64,000 bases of DNA from Polytrichum commune (Eukaryota; Streptophyta; Polytrichopsida; Polytrichales; Polytrichaceae): the NCBI GenBank assembly GCA_950295325.1, contig OX485807.1, positions 29,111,666-29,175,665 on the forward strand, written 5' to 3'. The position numbers and the translations under genes were made by a program. Each line of letters starts with the position of its first letter. Within the stretch, counting starts at the first letter, position 1. A model generated the notes under the pieces. That model was not told where the DNA came from. It made no database searches and worked only from the letters and a program-made list of their open reading frames with translations. Shown here in pieces: positions 22,985 through 34,338 of this stretch.

Positions 22985-23200
22985 ATCCACACTCGTTACA
23001 GATGAACCAGTTGAGTTTGAGAAATAACCGGTTGAAGTTCACGACTGCAAGAAAATTACCAATCATTTTAGAGGAATTTATAGAAGAATATACCCCAATT
23101 TAATAAAGGAAAAACCGAAGGATGTCAACAACATGTAACTGGTTGGACTTGCAAACACTCGGATCTCAACCGATTAGTATGCCCATAAATCTCCCCGACC
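22985..23200 (-). repeat. CCGGTT-rich repeat F2, full-length copy
   Basis: On the minus strand it reads GGGGAGATTTATGGGCATAC, then AATCGGTTGAGATCC, CAAGTCCAACCAGTTACATG, GGTATATTCTTCTATAAATT and AACTTCAACCGGTTATTTCT, and ends near GGTTCATCTGTAAC. The same order is seen at about 24700-24905 and 27830-28045, and in split copies at 36-37 kb and 49 kb. It has no coding capacity, no terminal inverted repeats and no obvious pol III boxes; class unknown. Confidence 0.7.
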
Positions 23201-23611
23201 ACTGACTCACGACTCCGTTTTTTGGAGTCGAATCCGTAATTCGAATGCTTGTAATTGAAAGCAAGGGCGAGGTTACATTTGGAGTCAGTTACACGGTGTC
23301 AGGCATCATCAAGTCCCCAAAGCAAAGCAGTGGCAGGGATCGTTCTTTAACTTAACCCTACGATTGGGCCGATCGATTACAAGGCACTTCATCACGTGGA
23401 CGAATGTTGGGCGGTCCCATATTGACCGAGGGAAGAATAAACATTAATTTCGTCAAAGCATGGGATTCACAAATCTGTGAGTACCACCTACTATGACAGC
23501 TCCTTATACTACTACCTGCTACTCAAATATATGGGAAGCACCACCAGATCTTTCACCGGCCTTGGGATGCACGCCAGCTTCTCGATTTGTCGTTGTCTAA
23601 ACACTCCATTA

Positions 23612-24001
23612 AGGTAGGGGTGGCTATTTCCGTCCAAATTTCAGATGTGCCTAGTTGGGATGCTGGAATTATTTTTTTATAAATTTTGAGCGCTCCGCAA
23701 AGCTGGTGCAAGAGCAACTATGAAAAAAATCAAAATTTTCCAGCATGTTTATGATTTCCTACAATTTTTTAAAGGAAACCTTGTAGAGTGACCAACACTC
23801 GCACATAGGGTACGTGGTATATCCACCGGGTGGATTTCTAAAACCGACCGCTGGGAGCATTAAGCCGACCGCTGGCAGCGCTGTGAATGGTAAAAGCACT
23901 TTGATAGGTGCTTTTGTAAACCTAGGTAAAAGCACCTAGAAAGGTGCTTCCGACATAGGGGTCAGACTTTAGGACCCGCACGGAAATTGCCACCCCTACC
24001 T
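23612..24001. mobile_element. MITE F9 (390 bp, TA flanks)
   Basis: Terminal inverted repeats of about 22 bp: the left end is AGGTAGGGGTGGCTATTTCC and the right end is the complement of AGGTAGGGGTGGCAATTTCC. The element is flanked by TA on both sides (23610-23611 and 24002-24003), as expected for a Tc1/mariner-type target site. A second internal inverted pair (AAAAGCAC...AGGTGCTTTT) lies near 23890-23950. Single copy in this window. Confidence 0.8.
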
Positions 24002-24126
24002 TAGTGAGCCTCTGAAGTTTGTCTAAACGTGCGATTTGTTAAGACATTAGGTGGGTGGGTGGGTGGGTCTTAAGTGGCTCGTTGTTTCTTTAATTGGACC
24101 TCTAGATTTGATTGGCATGTGGTTCA

Positions 24127-24238
24127 GTGATTTGGGCGAACCAACCCATACACTCATTCTTTGTTGGATGCCTAAACCCTTGTCTCCAAGGAACCAATGT
24201 ACGGGTTGTTTCACTTTAGCCTGGTTCAGCGAGGATTC
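24127..24238. mobile_element. Small foldback element F11, copy 1
   Basis: GGGCGAACCAACCCATACAC near the left is answered by a diverged complement on the right (CAATGTACGGGTTGTTTCAC). A cleaner copy lies at about 37183-37265. A GGGT/GGTG microsatellite lies just to the left at about 24050-24068. Confidence 0.65.
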
Positions 24239-24593
24239 AAGAACAAGCATACATTATAAAGACACGTGTTCTGAAGGGATTGGACGACGTCTTCAAATAT
24301 TGATAACTACTCGACATTCGATAGATGAACGCGAATGGGAGGACCTATGTGTCCAACTAAGAAATGTTTTAAAAAAAAAAATTGATAATTGTAACTAAAC
24401 AAAGGGAGGTCCAATTTTCAATCCGGTTTTGGTAGACGTTTCATCATAGGTTTGCTAATGTAACACGAGCTTTGTTGTGTGAATGTAATCGGTAGAAGTT
24501 GGAGAACATGAAAATAAAAACCAAATAGCACCCAAGCACGTTAGAAAAAGAAGGGTTGTGCTCAAAGGCCCACCAATGTACGGTAGGTGTGCG

Positions 24594-25150
24594 TAGCTCC
24601 AACATAGCAGTTATGTGGAGACCTATATTTGAGTGGTGTGTGGTTAGGTGTGGATCTAAGAATGGACATCAAAAAATATTGTTTGCAAAAGAGATTGGAT
24701 TTAGTGTCCAAGGAGATTTTTGGGCAAAATTGGTCAATATCCTAGTGTTTCCAAGTCCAAGTGGTTGCATGTTGTGATCTTTTGGTTTTCTTTATTGATT
24801 TGAGGTATATTCCGTAGATTTCTCTAAAATGATCAATAATTTTCTTGAAAGTCTTGAACTTCGACCAGTTCACCTATAACTAGCGGTCGGTTCTCCCTAT
24901 TCATTGATTGGACTATGTGCTCAGAATATGCTAACTATACTAGCTTCAACAATCAACATGATTGAGTACACCTATATGACCACTTATTGAGCATAAGAAT
25001 CTTCGCTTTGATAATGCAATAGATTTTCATATGAGCTCTTAAGTTTCTAAGGCAAATTTCGCACTAATTGCGGGCTTCAATTCCTATGAGAAGTGGACGC
25101 AAAGAGAAAATTATTCAAATAACATGCGTCTACCTTTATGATTTATATTT
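24594..25150 (-). repeat. F1 repeat interrupted by an F2 element
   Basis: F1 blocks (GTGGTTAGGTGTGGATCTAA; GAGATTGGA; later TTGGACTATGTGCTCAGAAT and ATGACCACTTATTGAGCATA) are separated by an F2 element at about 24700-24905. GATTGGA occurs at both junctions (24693-24699 and 24906-24912), a candidate 7-bp target-site duplication. F2 therefore landed in a pre-existing F1. Confidence 0.7.
24700..24905 (+). repeat. CCGGTT-rich repeat F2, nested in F1
   Basis: Full-length F2 of about 206 bp, with AAGGAGATTTTTGGGCAAAA at the left and GGTCGGTTCTCCCTATTCAT at the right. The CCGGTT motifs are partly decayed here. The flanking GATTGGA duplication gives the best estimate of the element's true ends. Confidence 0.7.
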
Positions 25151-25269
25151 GCGTGTGGAGTATGAGAACTTTCATCCTAGCAAAGGTCATTCAAACCTCA
25201 GAAAGCACATGTCATCAAATTGCATGTCACCAAACTAGGTAATTTAGACTTGCCTAGAATCAACAAAGG

Positions 25270-25565
25270 CAATAATCTAGACACCTATATTTGAGTGTTA
25301 TGTGGTTAGGTGTGGATCTAAAAACAAATGTCGAAAATACATGTGTGACCAAAGTTACCACTCAATGACCACATGAATCTTCACTTTGATAATGAATAAG
25401 ATCTCCATACGAGACCCAACAATTATGAAGCAAATGGGCCACGGGTGCAATTCGATTTGCTAATCAACTCGCGCTGATTGCATGTTTTATATCTTTGGAG
25501 AAGTGGGTGTAGAGCGAAAAGTATTTGAATAAGACATGTCTACCTTATGTGTACAAATTTTTAAA
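25270..25565 (-). repeat. Interspersed repeat F1, further copy
   Basis: It shares GTGGTTAGGTGTGGATCTAA, CACTTTGATAATGAATAAGA, GAAGCAAATGGGCCA and GAAGTGGGTGTAGAGCGAAA with the copy at 150-510. It is continuous and not interrupted. Confidence 0.65.
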
Positions 25566-26034
25566 GGTTGGCCTTATTTTCAACAAGCAAGAGTCGCAGG
25601 TAGTTATGTTTAGCCTGTCAAGATTGTCTTGCAAAGGCTCTCTAAGGTCCGCCTTCCACTATGGCCAAGGGCTATGGCTAAAAAATTGTGAGGAATCTTG
25701 AAACTCGTCCAAAGGCCATACCATGACAATTGAGGTTGAATTCTACACGGTCACATGCCTTCAAGTGGAGTGTAAAGATATATGCGACCAAGCTCACATT
25801 TGAATGCTATTTCATTACCATCATATTCATGTAGGCCCTTCTACACAATAAGTTATAACAAATGAAGGGTTGAGAATTTTCTTAATTTTGTGTTGGTTTC
25901 ACCTCTTTGAGGTGGGTTTGATGCAAAATCCCGTAGACCGTGTAACATTACATATCCATTTCATGTAGCTTTTCATCCATTCAAACTTCGTTGGTCCCTT
26001 ACACACTCAAGCTTAAGGAAAGTTGGGCTTCTTG
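25566..26034. other. Intergenic, nothing recognised
   Basis: No supported gene or strong repeat. Confidence 0.4.
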
Positions 26035-26269
26035 ACAATAGACTTGGCTCAAAGATGAACAATAATATCCCAAAAAAGTGTGAATACTCTTCTACATGCC
26101 TTGTACTAAACAAAAGAACAATAGACTTGGCTCAAAGATGAACAATACTATCCCAAAAAGTGTGAATACTCTTCTACATGCCTTGTACTAAACAAAAGAA
26201 CAATAGACTTGGCTCAAAGATGAACAATACTATCCCAAAAAGTGTGAATACTCTTCTACATGCCTTGTA
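26035..26269. repeat. Three tandem copies of an 82-83-bp unit
   Basis: ACAATAGACTTGGCTCAAAG begins at 26035, 26118 and 26200. The copies are almost identical (one A-run length change and an ATA/ACT difference), so this is a recent triplication. The third unit ends in a run of AAAAATAAA-type sequence. No coding frame is shared. Confidence 0.9.
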
Positions 26270-27471
26270 AAAAAATAAAAAAATAAAAAAAGACAATAAG
26301 CAATCCCCAGACTCCCCACCCCCAACTCTATTAACAACTATATAGATAGGACACTTGCTATCGGACTAGACACTACCACCTCCTAAGCCCACCATCTGAA
26401 AGGATGGCATAATAACTTGTATTGCATCATGGTGACCCATGATCCATGTAAGGATAACAAGCTTGCATTCACACCGGTGTAAATAACACGGACGTTTCTT
26501 TTTCCATTTTCCTTCCACAATAAAATTATGCAATTGAATTCCAAAAAAACTCTTATAACCAGTTGTCCATCCCAATGCAAAGCCATAGATTGCATCCCAC
26601 TTGCCACTTGTAGATCATGATTATTTTCTAGTTCTCTTTTACTAAGAAATATATGTGTTAAATATCTTATGGCGATTTGTGAAAAGTTTTCATTAATTTG
26701 CGGATTTTGGGGTTGGGGATGTGGAGGTCTTGGAAGACTTGATAGGCGTTGTGTGTATGATGCCTCTCATGCTTGCAGTAATTATAATGGGGCAACAGGA
26801 CTCCCCAACCCAGTCGGGATAGGAGTGACTAGCGGAGGACATATTTGTTCATTTTGCAAGTTATGACTTCTGAGGGGAATCTATCGTTATAATAAGTAAT
26901 TTTCAATATTTGTACTTTGAGGTTTGAGCTAAATATGAAGGGTGGTCTCAAAACCTATGACAAAGTTGGTGTGGCTCCAAAAAGACCTACAAATCATTCA
27001 ACATGTGTAGTGTAGAACATGCCATGGTACTACGTCAACATTGTTAAAGTATCGGAAGTTGCAATAGGGTTCCGTTACTTGTAACGGGTTTGCGGGGGAC
27101 GGACCTCATAATTTTCTTTTAACAAAAAATCCGAAAAGTGTCTAGGTAGTAAGATATTTCAAACTTTCCAACATTACATAGAAACGGTTCGCCCACCACG
27201 CATCCTTATTGTACTTTTGAAACTTGGAATGTGCACGCACTAAGTTAGATAGGTGGAGTACGTGATGTGCATAAAGAGAGATGAGATATATATGAGCAAC
27301 AAGACATGGTCACCACACCATTCCTATTCTTGTGTACCAAATTGACTCATTCCCCACCCGACTACAATGACGATGTAAGAAGTTTTGAGATATATGGTAT
27401 TTCATATCATTAGAATATCATTGCATGGTACGAGAAACCCTCACTTTAAGAGGAGAAAGAGAGAGAGAGAG
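26270..27471. other. Intergenic, nothing recognised
   Basis: No supportable gene. A short GA microsatellite lies at about 27450-27477, immediately left of an F13 element. Confidence 0.45.
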
Positions 27472-27713
27472 AGAGAGGGAATTATCACATACAAGCATAC
27501 CTCGCATCCATCCGACATAAGAACTTGCCCTCATCGTAGGTTTGTGGCAGATTCATTTCAAATGACTCGGAGTAGACTAATCTCGGATCTTTTGAGCTAC
27601 TTCCAATGTCAATTTGACTAAATATACAAACTCCCATACGGCATATTATTTCAAGATTTTTATGTTGTGAATAGTACGCTCGTATGTGAGACTTCCCCCT
27701 CTCCACTTCCAAG
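27472..27713. mobile_element. MITE F13, copy 1
   Basis: Left end GAGAGGGAATTATCACATAC, then AAGCATACCTCGCATCCATC. The right end is a diverged complement (AGTACGCTCGTATGTGAGAC, then TTCCCCCTCTC). Related copies with the same ends lie at about 38008-38241 and 41814-42045. Confidence 0.65.
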
Positions 27714-27829
27714 ATTGGTGTTACATTCATGTGAATGGTGATTTGTGCATGTAAGCGAGCTCCATAACATTAATGCACCATGGGGCCGGGAATTTTGCGA
27801 GCATAAAATGCCCGTTTATGTAGGGCTCA

Positions 27830-28045
27830 ATGCCCGGGAAGTTTTTGGGGCATAGTCGGTCAAGATCCTAGTGATTCTAAATCCAACCGGTTACATGTTG
27901 ACATCATCTTCCAGTTTTGCTTTCATTCAATTGAGGAATATTCTTCTATAGATTCCTCTAAATGAGTGGTAACTCTCGTGCAATCTACAACTTCAACTGG
28001 TTATTTCTCAAACTCAACCAGTTCATCTATAACCAACCGCCAATT
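27830..28045 (+). repeat. CCGGTT-rich repeat F2, full-length copy
   Basis: It contains GGGAAGTTTTTGGGGCATAG, AAATCCAACCGGTTACATGT, GAATATTCTTCTATAGATTC and CTTCAACTGGTTATTTCTCA in the family order. Confidence 0.7.
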
Positions 28046-30281
28046 CTTCACGAGTAGTGGTAGGGCCTCCCTTACAAAATGAACAATGTTCAACCTAAGT
28101 ATTGTTCATTATGTATCTTTGTATTCATAGCTGGGCTTACCTTAATTACCACAAGTGAAGCATGAAAGTTTATTTTGTTGTTGGCTTTTCTTTTTTTTCC
28201 CCTTTTTCTTTTCGTTTTTTTTTTGGGGGGGGGGGGTCCAATGACAGCTGTCAAGGGTCCACGTGTGCATCATAGCAGTCATGCAAACACCATTAGTCAG
28301 ATTGGATGGAATTTTCTTATAAGAAATGACAGTGGTCAAATGGGCTAACAACCTCATTATGATTCTCATCCTTTTAAAAAGGGTGTAGCATAGTGAGGCC
28401 GAGTGATGTCCACTCAAATCCAAGGTATTCATAAAGTATATTTTCAAGGCTTTGATCTGAAATTGACTTTCAAAGAAAACTTGTGAATATTGAAATTTAG
28501 GCAACACCAAAGTATTTTAGACATGTCTTCATTCTGAAAAATTGATCACAATTTGAATATACATGAAATTTAAAAATAATATGAATAATGTGCCATATAT
28601 GTAAGTTGCATACCTGGGAAAGTAATCATGTCAAAACGTATCACGTTAGGAATACAGCAAATATATTATAATCATGATTAAAATTGCTTAGATGATTCAC
28701 TTTAGCAATTTGAGGGAGTATTCCAACACACAAAAGTATGTCTTTAAAACAATTCGAGATGCACTTTAATGACTTGACACAAGAATAGTACTTTGAAAAT
28801 GTGGCAGTCGGAATAGGAAAGGAGATGTCCTATTACAGAACACAAGTTCATGCTGCAGCCACATGACCATGTTGCTGCAACAGAATTGAAAGCCTTGTGG
28901 CCCACACTATAAGCATGGACTTTTAGGTGTAGCTCTTTAAAGCTACTTAATCTTCTATTTCAAAATTCAACTGAATGACAACACTTCAAACATTCAAAGT
29001 TCACACAATTTCAAGATTCCTCTGGTACTATTTACAGTTGCACAGTAGACTTTACACAATAATCCCACGTAGTAATAAATGACCACTCCTCCCTGGGTAC
29101 TTTATAATAGCAGGAAATATGAATGTGCCCTACTCCCCATTATAGAAAATTTAAATCTCACACATTGGTGCATGTGGCCACTGTTCAGCCGCATATATAC
29201 CAGCCTTCCCAGACCTTAGAAAACCATACAAACATTTGAGGGGTCAAATTCCTCCAGCAGAACCCAAAATCCGTAACACCTAATATCAGAAGTTACACAT
29301 GTTCTACTTCAGAAAACTCAACTTTCTTTAGAGACCTATCAAATAGTTTCACTTTTTCAAAAGGGTTAAGATAAGTCCAAAGGCGAGAGAAATTCACCTG
29401 ACAGAATACTCATCTACTGCAGTAGCCTCCTCTCATCCAGTATGTGTTGGAGAACCACTTCATTTCCAAAGTTCAACAAAAACTCTCATGCTGCAAGATA
29501 GCACCAGATTTCTCAACTATAGTCCATTTCCTTGGAAAGAAATGAAATAAACAAATCATGGGTATTTCCTTGCAATGTTCCTGGATCAAGTTGCTCTTGC
29601 ACATCCCATTCCATAAGATTGCGATGACTGATAAATGCTTCGCTGTAGTATCAAAAAAACTAACCGTTCTACCTTCGACTGTGAGAAGGTCTTGAAGAAA
29701 CAAAGATAATCAATTACCATAGGATAAGTGAAAAGCACGTTGTTTAAACCATATTTATCGGATCCGCATGGTACTCTCGTGAAATCTCTACAACTCTGTT
29801 GCGAGAATTGATAATCATCACTGATTTGAACTTGACTAGAAGAGTGACTGAGTATGCTACTGCACCAAAGCTGCAACCATTCTACCGTGAAACGATCGCA
29901 TAACCTCGACCAATTGTAAGGAAAGCCGGTCAACCAAGCCACATGCAAAATCCCCTCTGGAAATCTCGATTGCAAGACCAGTGAAATAAGGGAAGGAACA
30001 TCAAAGAGAACACAAATTTGCACAAAAACGCGATACTTCCTCTGTGTTCTCAGTGACTTGAGAATTATCAATTGATTTCATATGAGCCTACACTACACCT
30101 GTACACATGGAACCTAATACGTCCAAATGGAGAGACAAAGCTTGTCATCCCGGACTTGTCATCCACCTTCATCTTGATGATGTAAATCTCACCTCTCAAA
30201 AAAAAGACGGAAGTTTAAAATACTTGATGTCATGACGCCTGATGATGATTTTTTGGTTTGCTGTCGGTCATTCTTCATTCC
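28046..30281. other. Intergenic, 3' of the SAP gene
   Basis: No gene supported. A homopurine/homopyrimidine stretch with a G run lies at about 28190-28240. On the minus strand at about 30071-29586 a 161-codon stretch is open, but it has no ATG at its start, no recognisable domain and unremarkable composition; I treat it as chance or as SAP 3' UTR. The SAP 3' UTR should occupy the right end. Confidence 0.45.
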
Positions 30282-30797
30282 TCAGAACTTCACCACTTTT
30301 TCAGCTACAACTACAGGATTCGCCTTCGCAATAGCCTCTTGGCCTGCGGTCTTATAATCAAATGTGCAACTATGTTTGTCAGAGTACCGATGTAGCGCGC
30401 AATAAAGGTTACCGCATCGGCACTGAAATCCTGTCAGACCAACCCGCTTCCTGCAAGATCCGCACCGATTTGGAGCGGGCGGCCGCGGCTGCTCGGGTCT
30501 CGAAGAAGACTCGCTTACTGCTGCTGCAGAGGTCTCGCCTTGCTCTACTGGAGTCAAAACATGTTCTGCACGCATGCTCTCCGCTACCGACTTCTCTTCA
30601 AGGAAAGAAGGAACGGCAGGCGTTGAGACTTGTGCAACTCCAGAGGATACCTTCGATTGAATAACAGTCTCCCGGTAGCACTTGGAGCAGAGCCCCATGG
30701 TGGCTTGGCTGCCAAAAAAACCGCATAAGTTGTTGCACATAACTGGTCCCTCGGGAGTTTGAGACGCTGTCTCTTGGCTCACGCGCTCGGTTGCCAT
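30282..30797 (-). CDS. A20/AN1 zinc-finger stress-associated protein (SAP)
   Basis: Intact single-exon frame of 171 residues, the usual length for plant SAPs. An N-terminal A20 finger has Cys21, Cys25, Cys37 and Cys40 (C-x3-C-x11-C-x2-C, in CNNLCGFFGSQATMGLCSKC). A C-terminal AN1 finger has Cys112, Cys115, Cys126, Cys128, Cys133, His136, His142 and Cys144. The two are joined by a Ser/Pro/Glu-rich linker. All zinc ligands are present and the protein ends in the family-typical basic, hydrophobic tail (AEKVVKF). Plant SAPs act in abiotic-stress signalling, and several bind ubiquitin or act as E3 ligases; the role of this one is inferred. The ATG at 30797 is the first in frame. On the minus strand it is preceded by a pyrimidine-rich TTTTTTTGTAAG about 20 bases upstream, which could be a 5' UTR intron acceptor, common in this family. 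Confidence 0.95.
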   Translation of the reverse strand: MATERVSQETASQTPEGPVMCNNLCGFFGSQATMGLCSKCYRETVIQSKVSSGVAQVSTPAVPSFLEEKSVAESMRAEHVLTPVEQGETSAAAVSESSSRPEQPRPPAPNRCGSCRKRVGLTGFQCRCGNLYCALHRYSDKHSCTFDYKTAGQEAIAKANPVVVAEKVVKF

Positions 30798-32490
30798 CGC
30801 GACTTGCTTACAAAAAAAGAGTCAAAACAACAAGTAGATACGTCTAGGATTGACGGCAAGAAGGCAACGCCGATGCTCGAGGTTATAAGATATCCTCTCT
30901 TAAGCCTGACTTGTCTCGGATGAGTCTCCCCCGAATATGTCTCCAAAACTCAGGTCGATCGAAACAGAGAAGAACAGAGGAGAAAGGCAGAAGGGGCCGC
31001 AGGTCGTCCAGATCGCCTCAGTATTGATTTAGATTACCAGCGGTTTTCAACCACGTGGAAAACTCTCCACCAATAACTTGACAATATTTCACAACCTTCG
31101 ACAGAGGAACGTAAACTCGCGAGGATAGTCTTCAACACAGAGCCTCTCCTCTTCCAACAGAAAAAGGTTTCAAAAGCTGTAAGGATACAATCCCGATAAG
31201 CTCTCAAAGAAGACGACAACAGCTTCTCATCAAAAGCTCTCGCCTAACATTCGGATCCGTGGCCACATAACCAAAAGCAAAGCCACAGAGCAAGTAACAA
31301 CAACGGCGAAGCGTACGTTCCGTAAGTAACGCCAACTTTCACAACCTTTGCTCACAGAGATCGCATCGAAAAAGCCTCTCCTCCACCACACCACACCACA
31401 CCAAGAAGAAACGATAATAAAGAAGGAAACCTCCACAGCGGCCCCTTACTACTTACGTCCTCCTCCCACCCTTCTTTCTTCCTCCACTCCAAATACTCAA
31501 ACCACCATACCCCCCTGCCGGCCTAAAAACACCAGCCACACGCTGGGTAGTAAGTACCTTAGAGTCTGACCAGACCGGTGGCCCAGCCTGTCGTGAGCGA
31601 CCAAGAAGTCGGCAACCTTAAACACACCTTTCCGCGTACCTACTGCTGCTGCTGCACCGCTGTACACTGCTCCGCCACTCCCCTCGAGGGTTACAAATGA
31701 ACAATAAGTAATAGCAGTAGGTAGGGCCAACTCAATGGCTGGCTTAATACCACCGCGGAACAACACCACAAGTGCAGCGAGCAGCCGATCCAATCCGACG
31801 ATAATGATGATGCGTTCTCTCAATCCGTGGTCGGCGTTAAGTTTCTAGACACAGAGAGAGAGAGAGAGAAAAAATCAGAGAAACAGACCCGAGGAGGGAG
31901 GGAGCGAGCGAGCGAGCTAGCCCGGCAATGGCCGAAGCTTCATGTGTGCGTAACCTCAATAGCAGTAAGTAAAGTAGCCGCAGCTTTTGTTGCCATTTCC
32001 CTTTGTTAATGTTGCTTCAAGCGCCTTGCAATCGTTCAAGGTCGTGGACAGCATCGATCGCCAATGCAAGTGCGCCACCCAGGCCGACCCCCCAGCCTCT
32101 ACGCGTCTCGTGATTTCCACTTTCCAAATCTAGCTGGACGCTGGATTCGGTGCTGATTCAGTCCATTCCGTCCATCCCCCCGCGGCCTCCCCGTCGAAGC
32201 TTCGAGCTCGGCAACGAAAGGGAAGGCTCTTCTAGCGACTTCGTCGTGCCCGCCCTTTCCGTAGTATTCCTTTCCCCCACCACCCTATCTACCCCACGCG
32301 TACATCCCAGTCCCCCACCTCCCCAACCTCCTTTGCCGCTACGCGTCTTTCTATGGATGCCCCCAAATCTACCACCTACGTCGACAGGTCTACCCAACGC
32401 GAACATGAAGCGCACCATATCTACGTACAGAGTACTAGGAGGGGGTAGAATTGGTCGACGCCGTCCCACGAGCCTGTCGTAGGGATCAGC
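30798..32490 (-). promoter_or_regulatory. Upstream/5' UTR region of the SAP gene
   Basis: GC content and CpG density are clearly higher here than in the rest of the window. A GA/CT tract at 31853-31869 reads as CT on the SAP strand, as often seen in plant 5' leaders. GAGC/GCGA repeats follow at about 31900-31918. No conserved reading frame was found. Start site and any 5' UTR intron are not resolved. The right end (about 32350-32485) overlaps the first copy of repeat F15. Confidence 0.5.
32350..32485. repeat. Repeat F15, copy 1 (about 140 bp)
   Basis: It shares TCTACC, ATCTACGTA, GGGTAGAATTGGTCGACGCC and GTCCCACGAGC-TGTC with copies at about 32835-32985 and 33655-33800, at comparable internal spacing. 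Class unknown. Confidence 0.6.
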
Positions 32491-32834
32491 ACAAGTTAAA
32501 TAGGGGGTGGGTTTACACTAGAGTCCAAGACCAAAGACGCTCCACATTCGAGCAATCCTATTGGTCGAGAGTGGAATTCAGAACCCAAAGGAGTGTAGAC
32601 TAGAGTCCGGATTCAAAGTATGAGATGATGACGTGGCGCTTATGTGGCACCACTATCATGCCAAATCTCGTTGGTCCCTGGTCAAGGAATTACTCTCCTC
32701 TTAGCTTAGGTCACCGATTTTCAAGCTTGGGTTTTAACTTTGAGTCTAAAAGTAAGGTCCTCTTAAGGGGTGTTTTGGATCTCAAGTGTCATGGACCTGG
32801 ATTTGGACCCACCCTTAGGTGACGCAATACAATA
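32486..32834. other. Intergenic with a short inverted motif
   Basis: GTTTACACTAGAGTCCAAGA at about 32512 and a reverse-facing GACTAGAGTCCGGATTC near 32596 recall element ends seen at 45910. No gene. Confidence 0.4.
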
Positions 32835-32985
32835 TGTCAAATCTACCACTCGTGCGGATGCATGTACCTTCCATGAACATGTTGGCACATTTGTATCTAC
32901 GTAAAGAAAATTGTGCGAGGGTAGAGTTGGTCGACACCGTCCCACGAGCATGTCATAAGCGTTAGCAACCAATTGGTAAAGCAAC
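32835..32985. repeat. Repeat F15, copy 2
   Basis: It contains TTCCATGAACATGTTGGCAC, ATCTACGTAAAGAAA, TAGAGTTGGTCGACACCGTC and CCACGAGCATGTCATAAGC. Confidence 0.6.
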
Positions 32986-33654
32986 ATCACATATTGTACA
33001 CCAAACACTAGCACAAAGGGGTGTAAAATTGGTTAACTCTGACTTTAGTTTAGAGAAGAGGAGTTCCTCTATATATCTCACACACAAACTCTATAATATC
33101 ACTTTGGGTTGTGGGTCCCATGATCAAACCAATGCCTCACAAATACACAAGGCTCTACATAAAAAGAATTGAAACTAGGATTCTAAATATTCAAAGAGTG
33201 TGAGATATGGATAGTTGGTCCCCCCTCCTTATAGAGGCGTTGAAACTTTCCATCCATAAATTGCATAGTTGAAGGGGCAAAAGAGTTTAAAGGGGAAAAG
33301 CATCTTTGAATTGGTGATAATTAGAACGTATGGGCACCTACTCTATTAACTTTACCCTAAAGATCTTAGAGGTGTCCGTAGTAGGTGTGTGTCACATCGC
33401 TCTTAATTATACCGTGCCCACACCATTGGGAGAGTTTCCGTCTGGAAAGGAGTTCTTGTCTTGTATGCATTGGCGAACATGCAATGCGTTACATCCAATG
33501 AGGTCATTGTGAGCTGGACGAAAAATATACATTGACAACATTAACTATTGAAAAGAGATGCACCTTCCGTATTGAGAGGGACCCCCTCCTATCGCCCATG
33601 AGCAACGACTAGCCCTAGTGTGGGCTTGGTAGTAGGTAGTGTGACACAATATGC
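32986..33654. other. Intergenic, nothing recognised
   Basis: No gene, RNA or clear repeat. Confidence 0.4.
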
Positions 33655-33800
33655 CAACTCTACCATTTACATGGACACATCTATCATTTATGAACATGTC
33701 CGCACTGCATAGAATTATGGACAAATCTACGTAGAGTACCAAGACAAGGGGGTAGAATTCGTTCCGGCTGGGGCATGTCATAGGCATCATCAGCAGGCAC
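33655..33800. repeat. Repeat F15, copy 3
   Basis: It contains ATTTATGAACATGTCCGCAC, AAATCTACGTAGAGTACC, GGGGTAGAATTCGTTCC and GGCATGTCATAGGCATCA. It is the most diverged of the three. Confidence 0.55.
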
Positions 33801-33974
33801 AAGTTATTAGGTCAGTGCACTGATTACCCCATTTGTATTTTATGATTTGGAGTTACGTTGTGCTAGAACTATTTGATGAGAATGTAATATTTTACCAAGC
33901 AAAGTCGTTTATGTTCTATAGTGTATGAACAACTTATTGAACTTTCGTTGATAAAAACGGAACTCATGAGTCAA

Positions 33975-34275
33975 GGTCGGTTCACATGGGGTCCCAAGTC
34001 GCACTCACGTTAGCAAGTCCCAACATGGAGGCAGGCAAAGTCCCAACTTTTGAACCTCAAGAAACCACTAAAACATGGTTAATTATCAGTATATTTGGAT
34101 CTTGATTTATTTATGCAACAATATTCACACAACTTGTGTTGAGAATTGGGTCCACCTTTTTGCTTAACCCAACCCTCACCACAAGTCCTGAGCCTCACCT
34201 CCCAAAAAATGTTGCTATGTTGGCATCCATGTCATACTTGGGACTTAGGGACTCGGGACCCTGTGTGAAGTGGTA
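33975..34275 (+). mobile_element. TIR element F5, copy 1
   Basis: Left end GGTTCACATGGGGTCCCAAG; the right end is the complement of TTCACACAGGGTCCCGAGTC. Inside are TCAAGAAACCACTAAAACAT and GGCATCCATGTCATACTTGG. A reverse-orientation copy with the same blocks lies at 58600-58855. Confidence 0.65.
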
Positions 34276-34338
34276 AGTCCCAACTTCCATACTCTCAACG
34301 GCTAAGAATGCACATATTGACCTCAAGTGACTCGGGAC

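Noticed and set aside
23220-23260. Possible tRNA-like segment with a GAGTCGAATCC motif
   Set aside because: No matching acceptor stem, anticodon arm or D-arm could be found around it.
28190-28240. Homopurine/homopyrimidine and G-run tract as a possible regulatory quadruplex
   Set aside because: It is a simple-sequence tract with no gene close enough to suggest a role.
29586-30071. 161-codon open stretch on the minus strand 3' of the SAP gene
   Set aside because: It lacks an ATG at its start, has no recognisable domain and lies in what is probably 3' UTR or intergenic DNA.
31497-31823. 108-residue minus-strand frame in the SAP upstream region
   Set aside because: The higher GC content lowers stop frequency here; the frame lacks a recognisable domain and overlaps the likely SAP leader.
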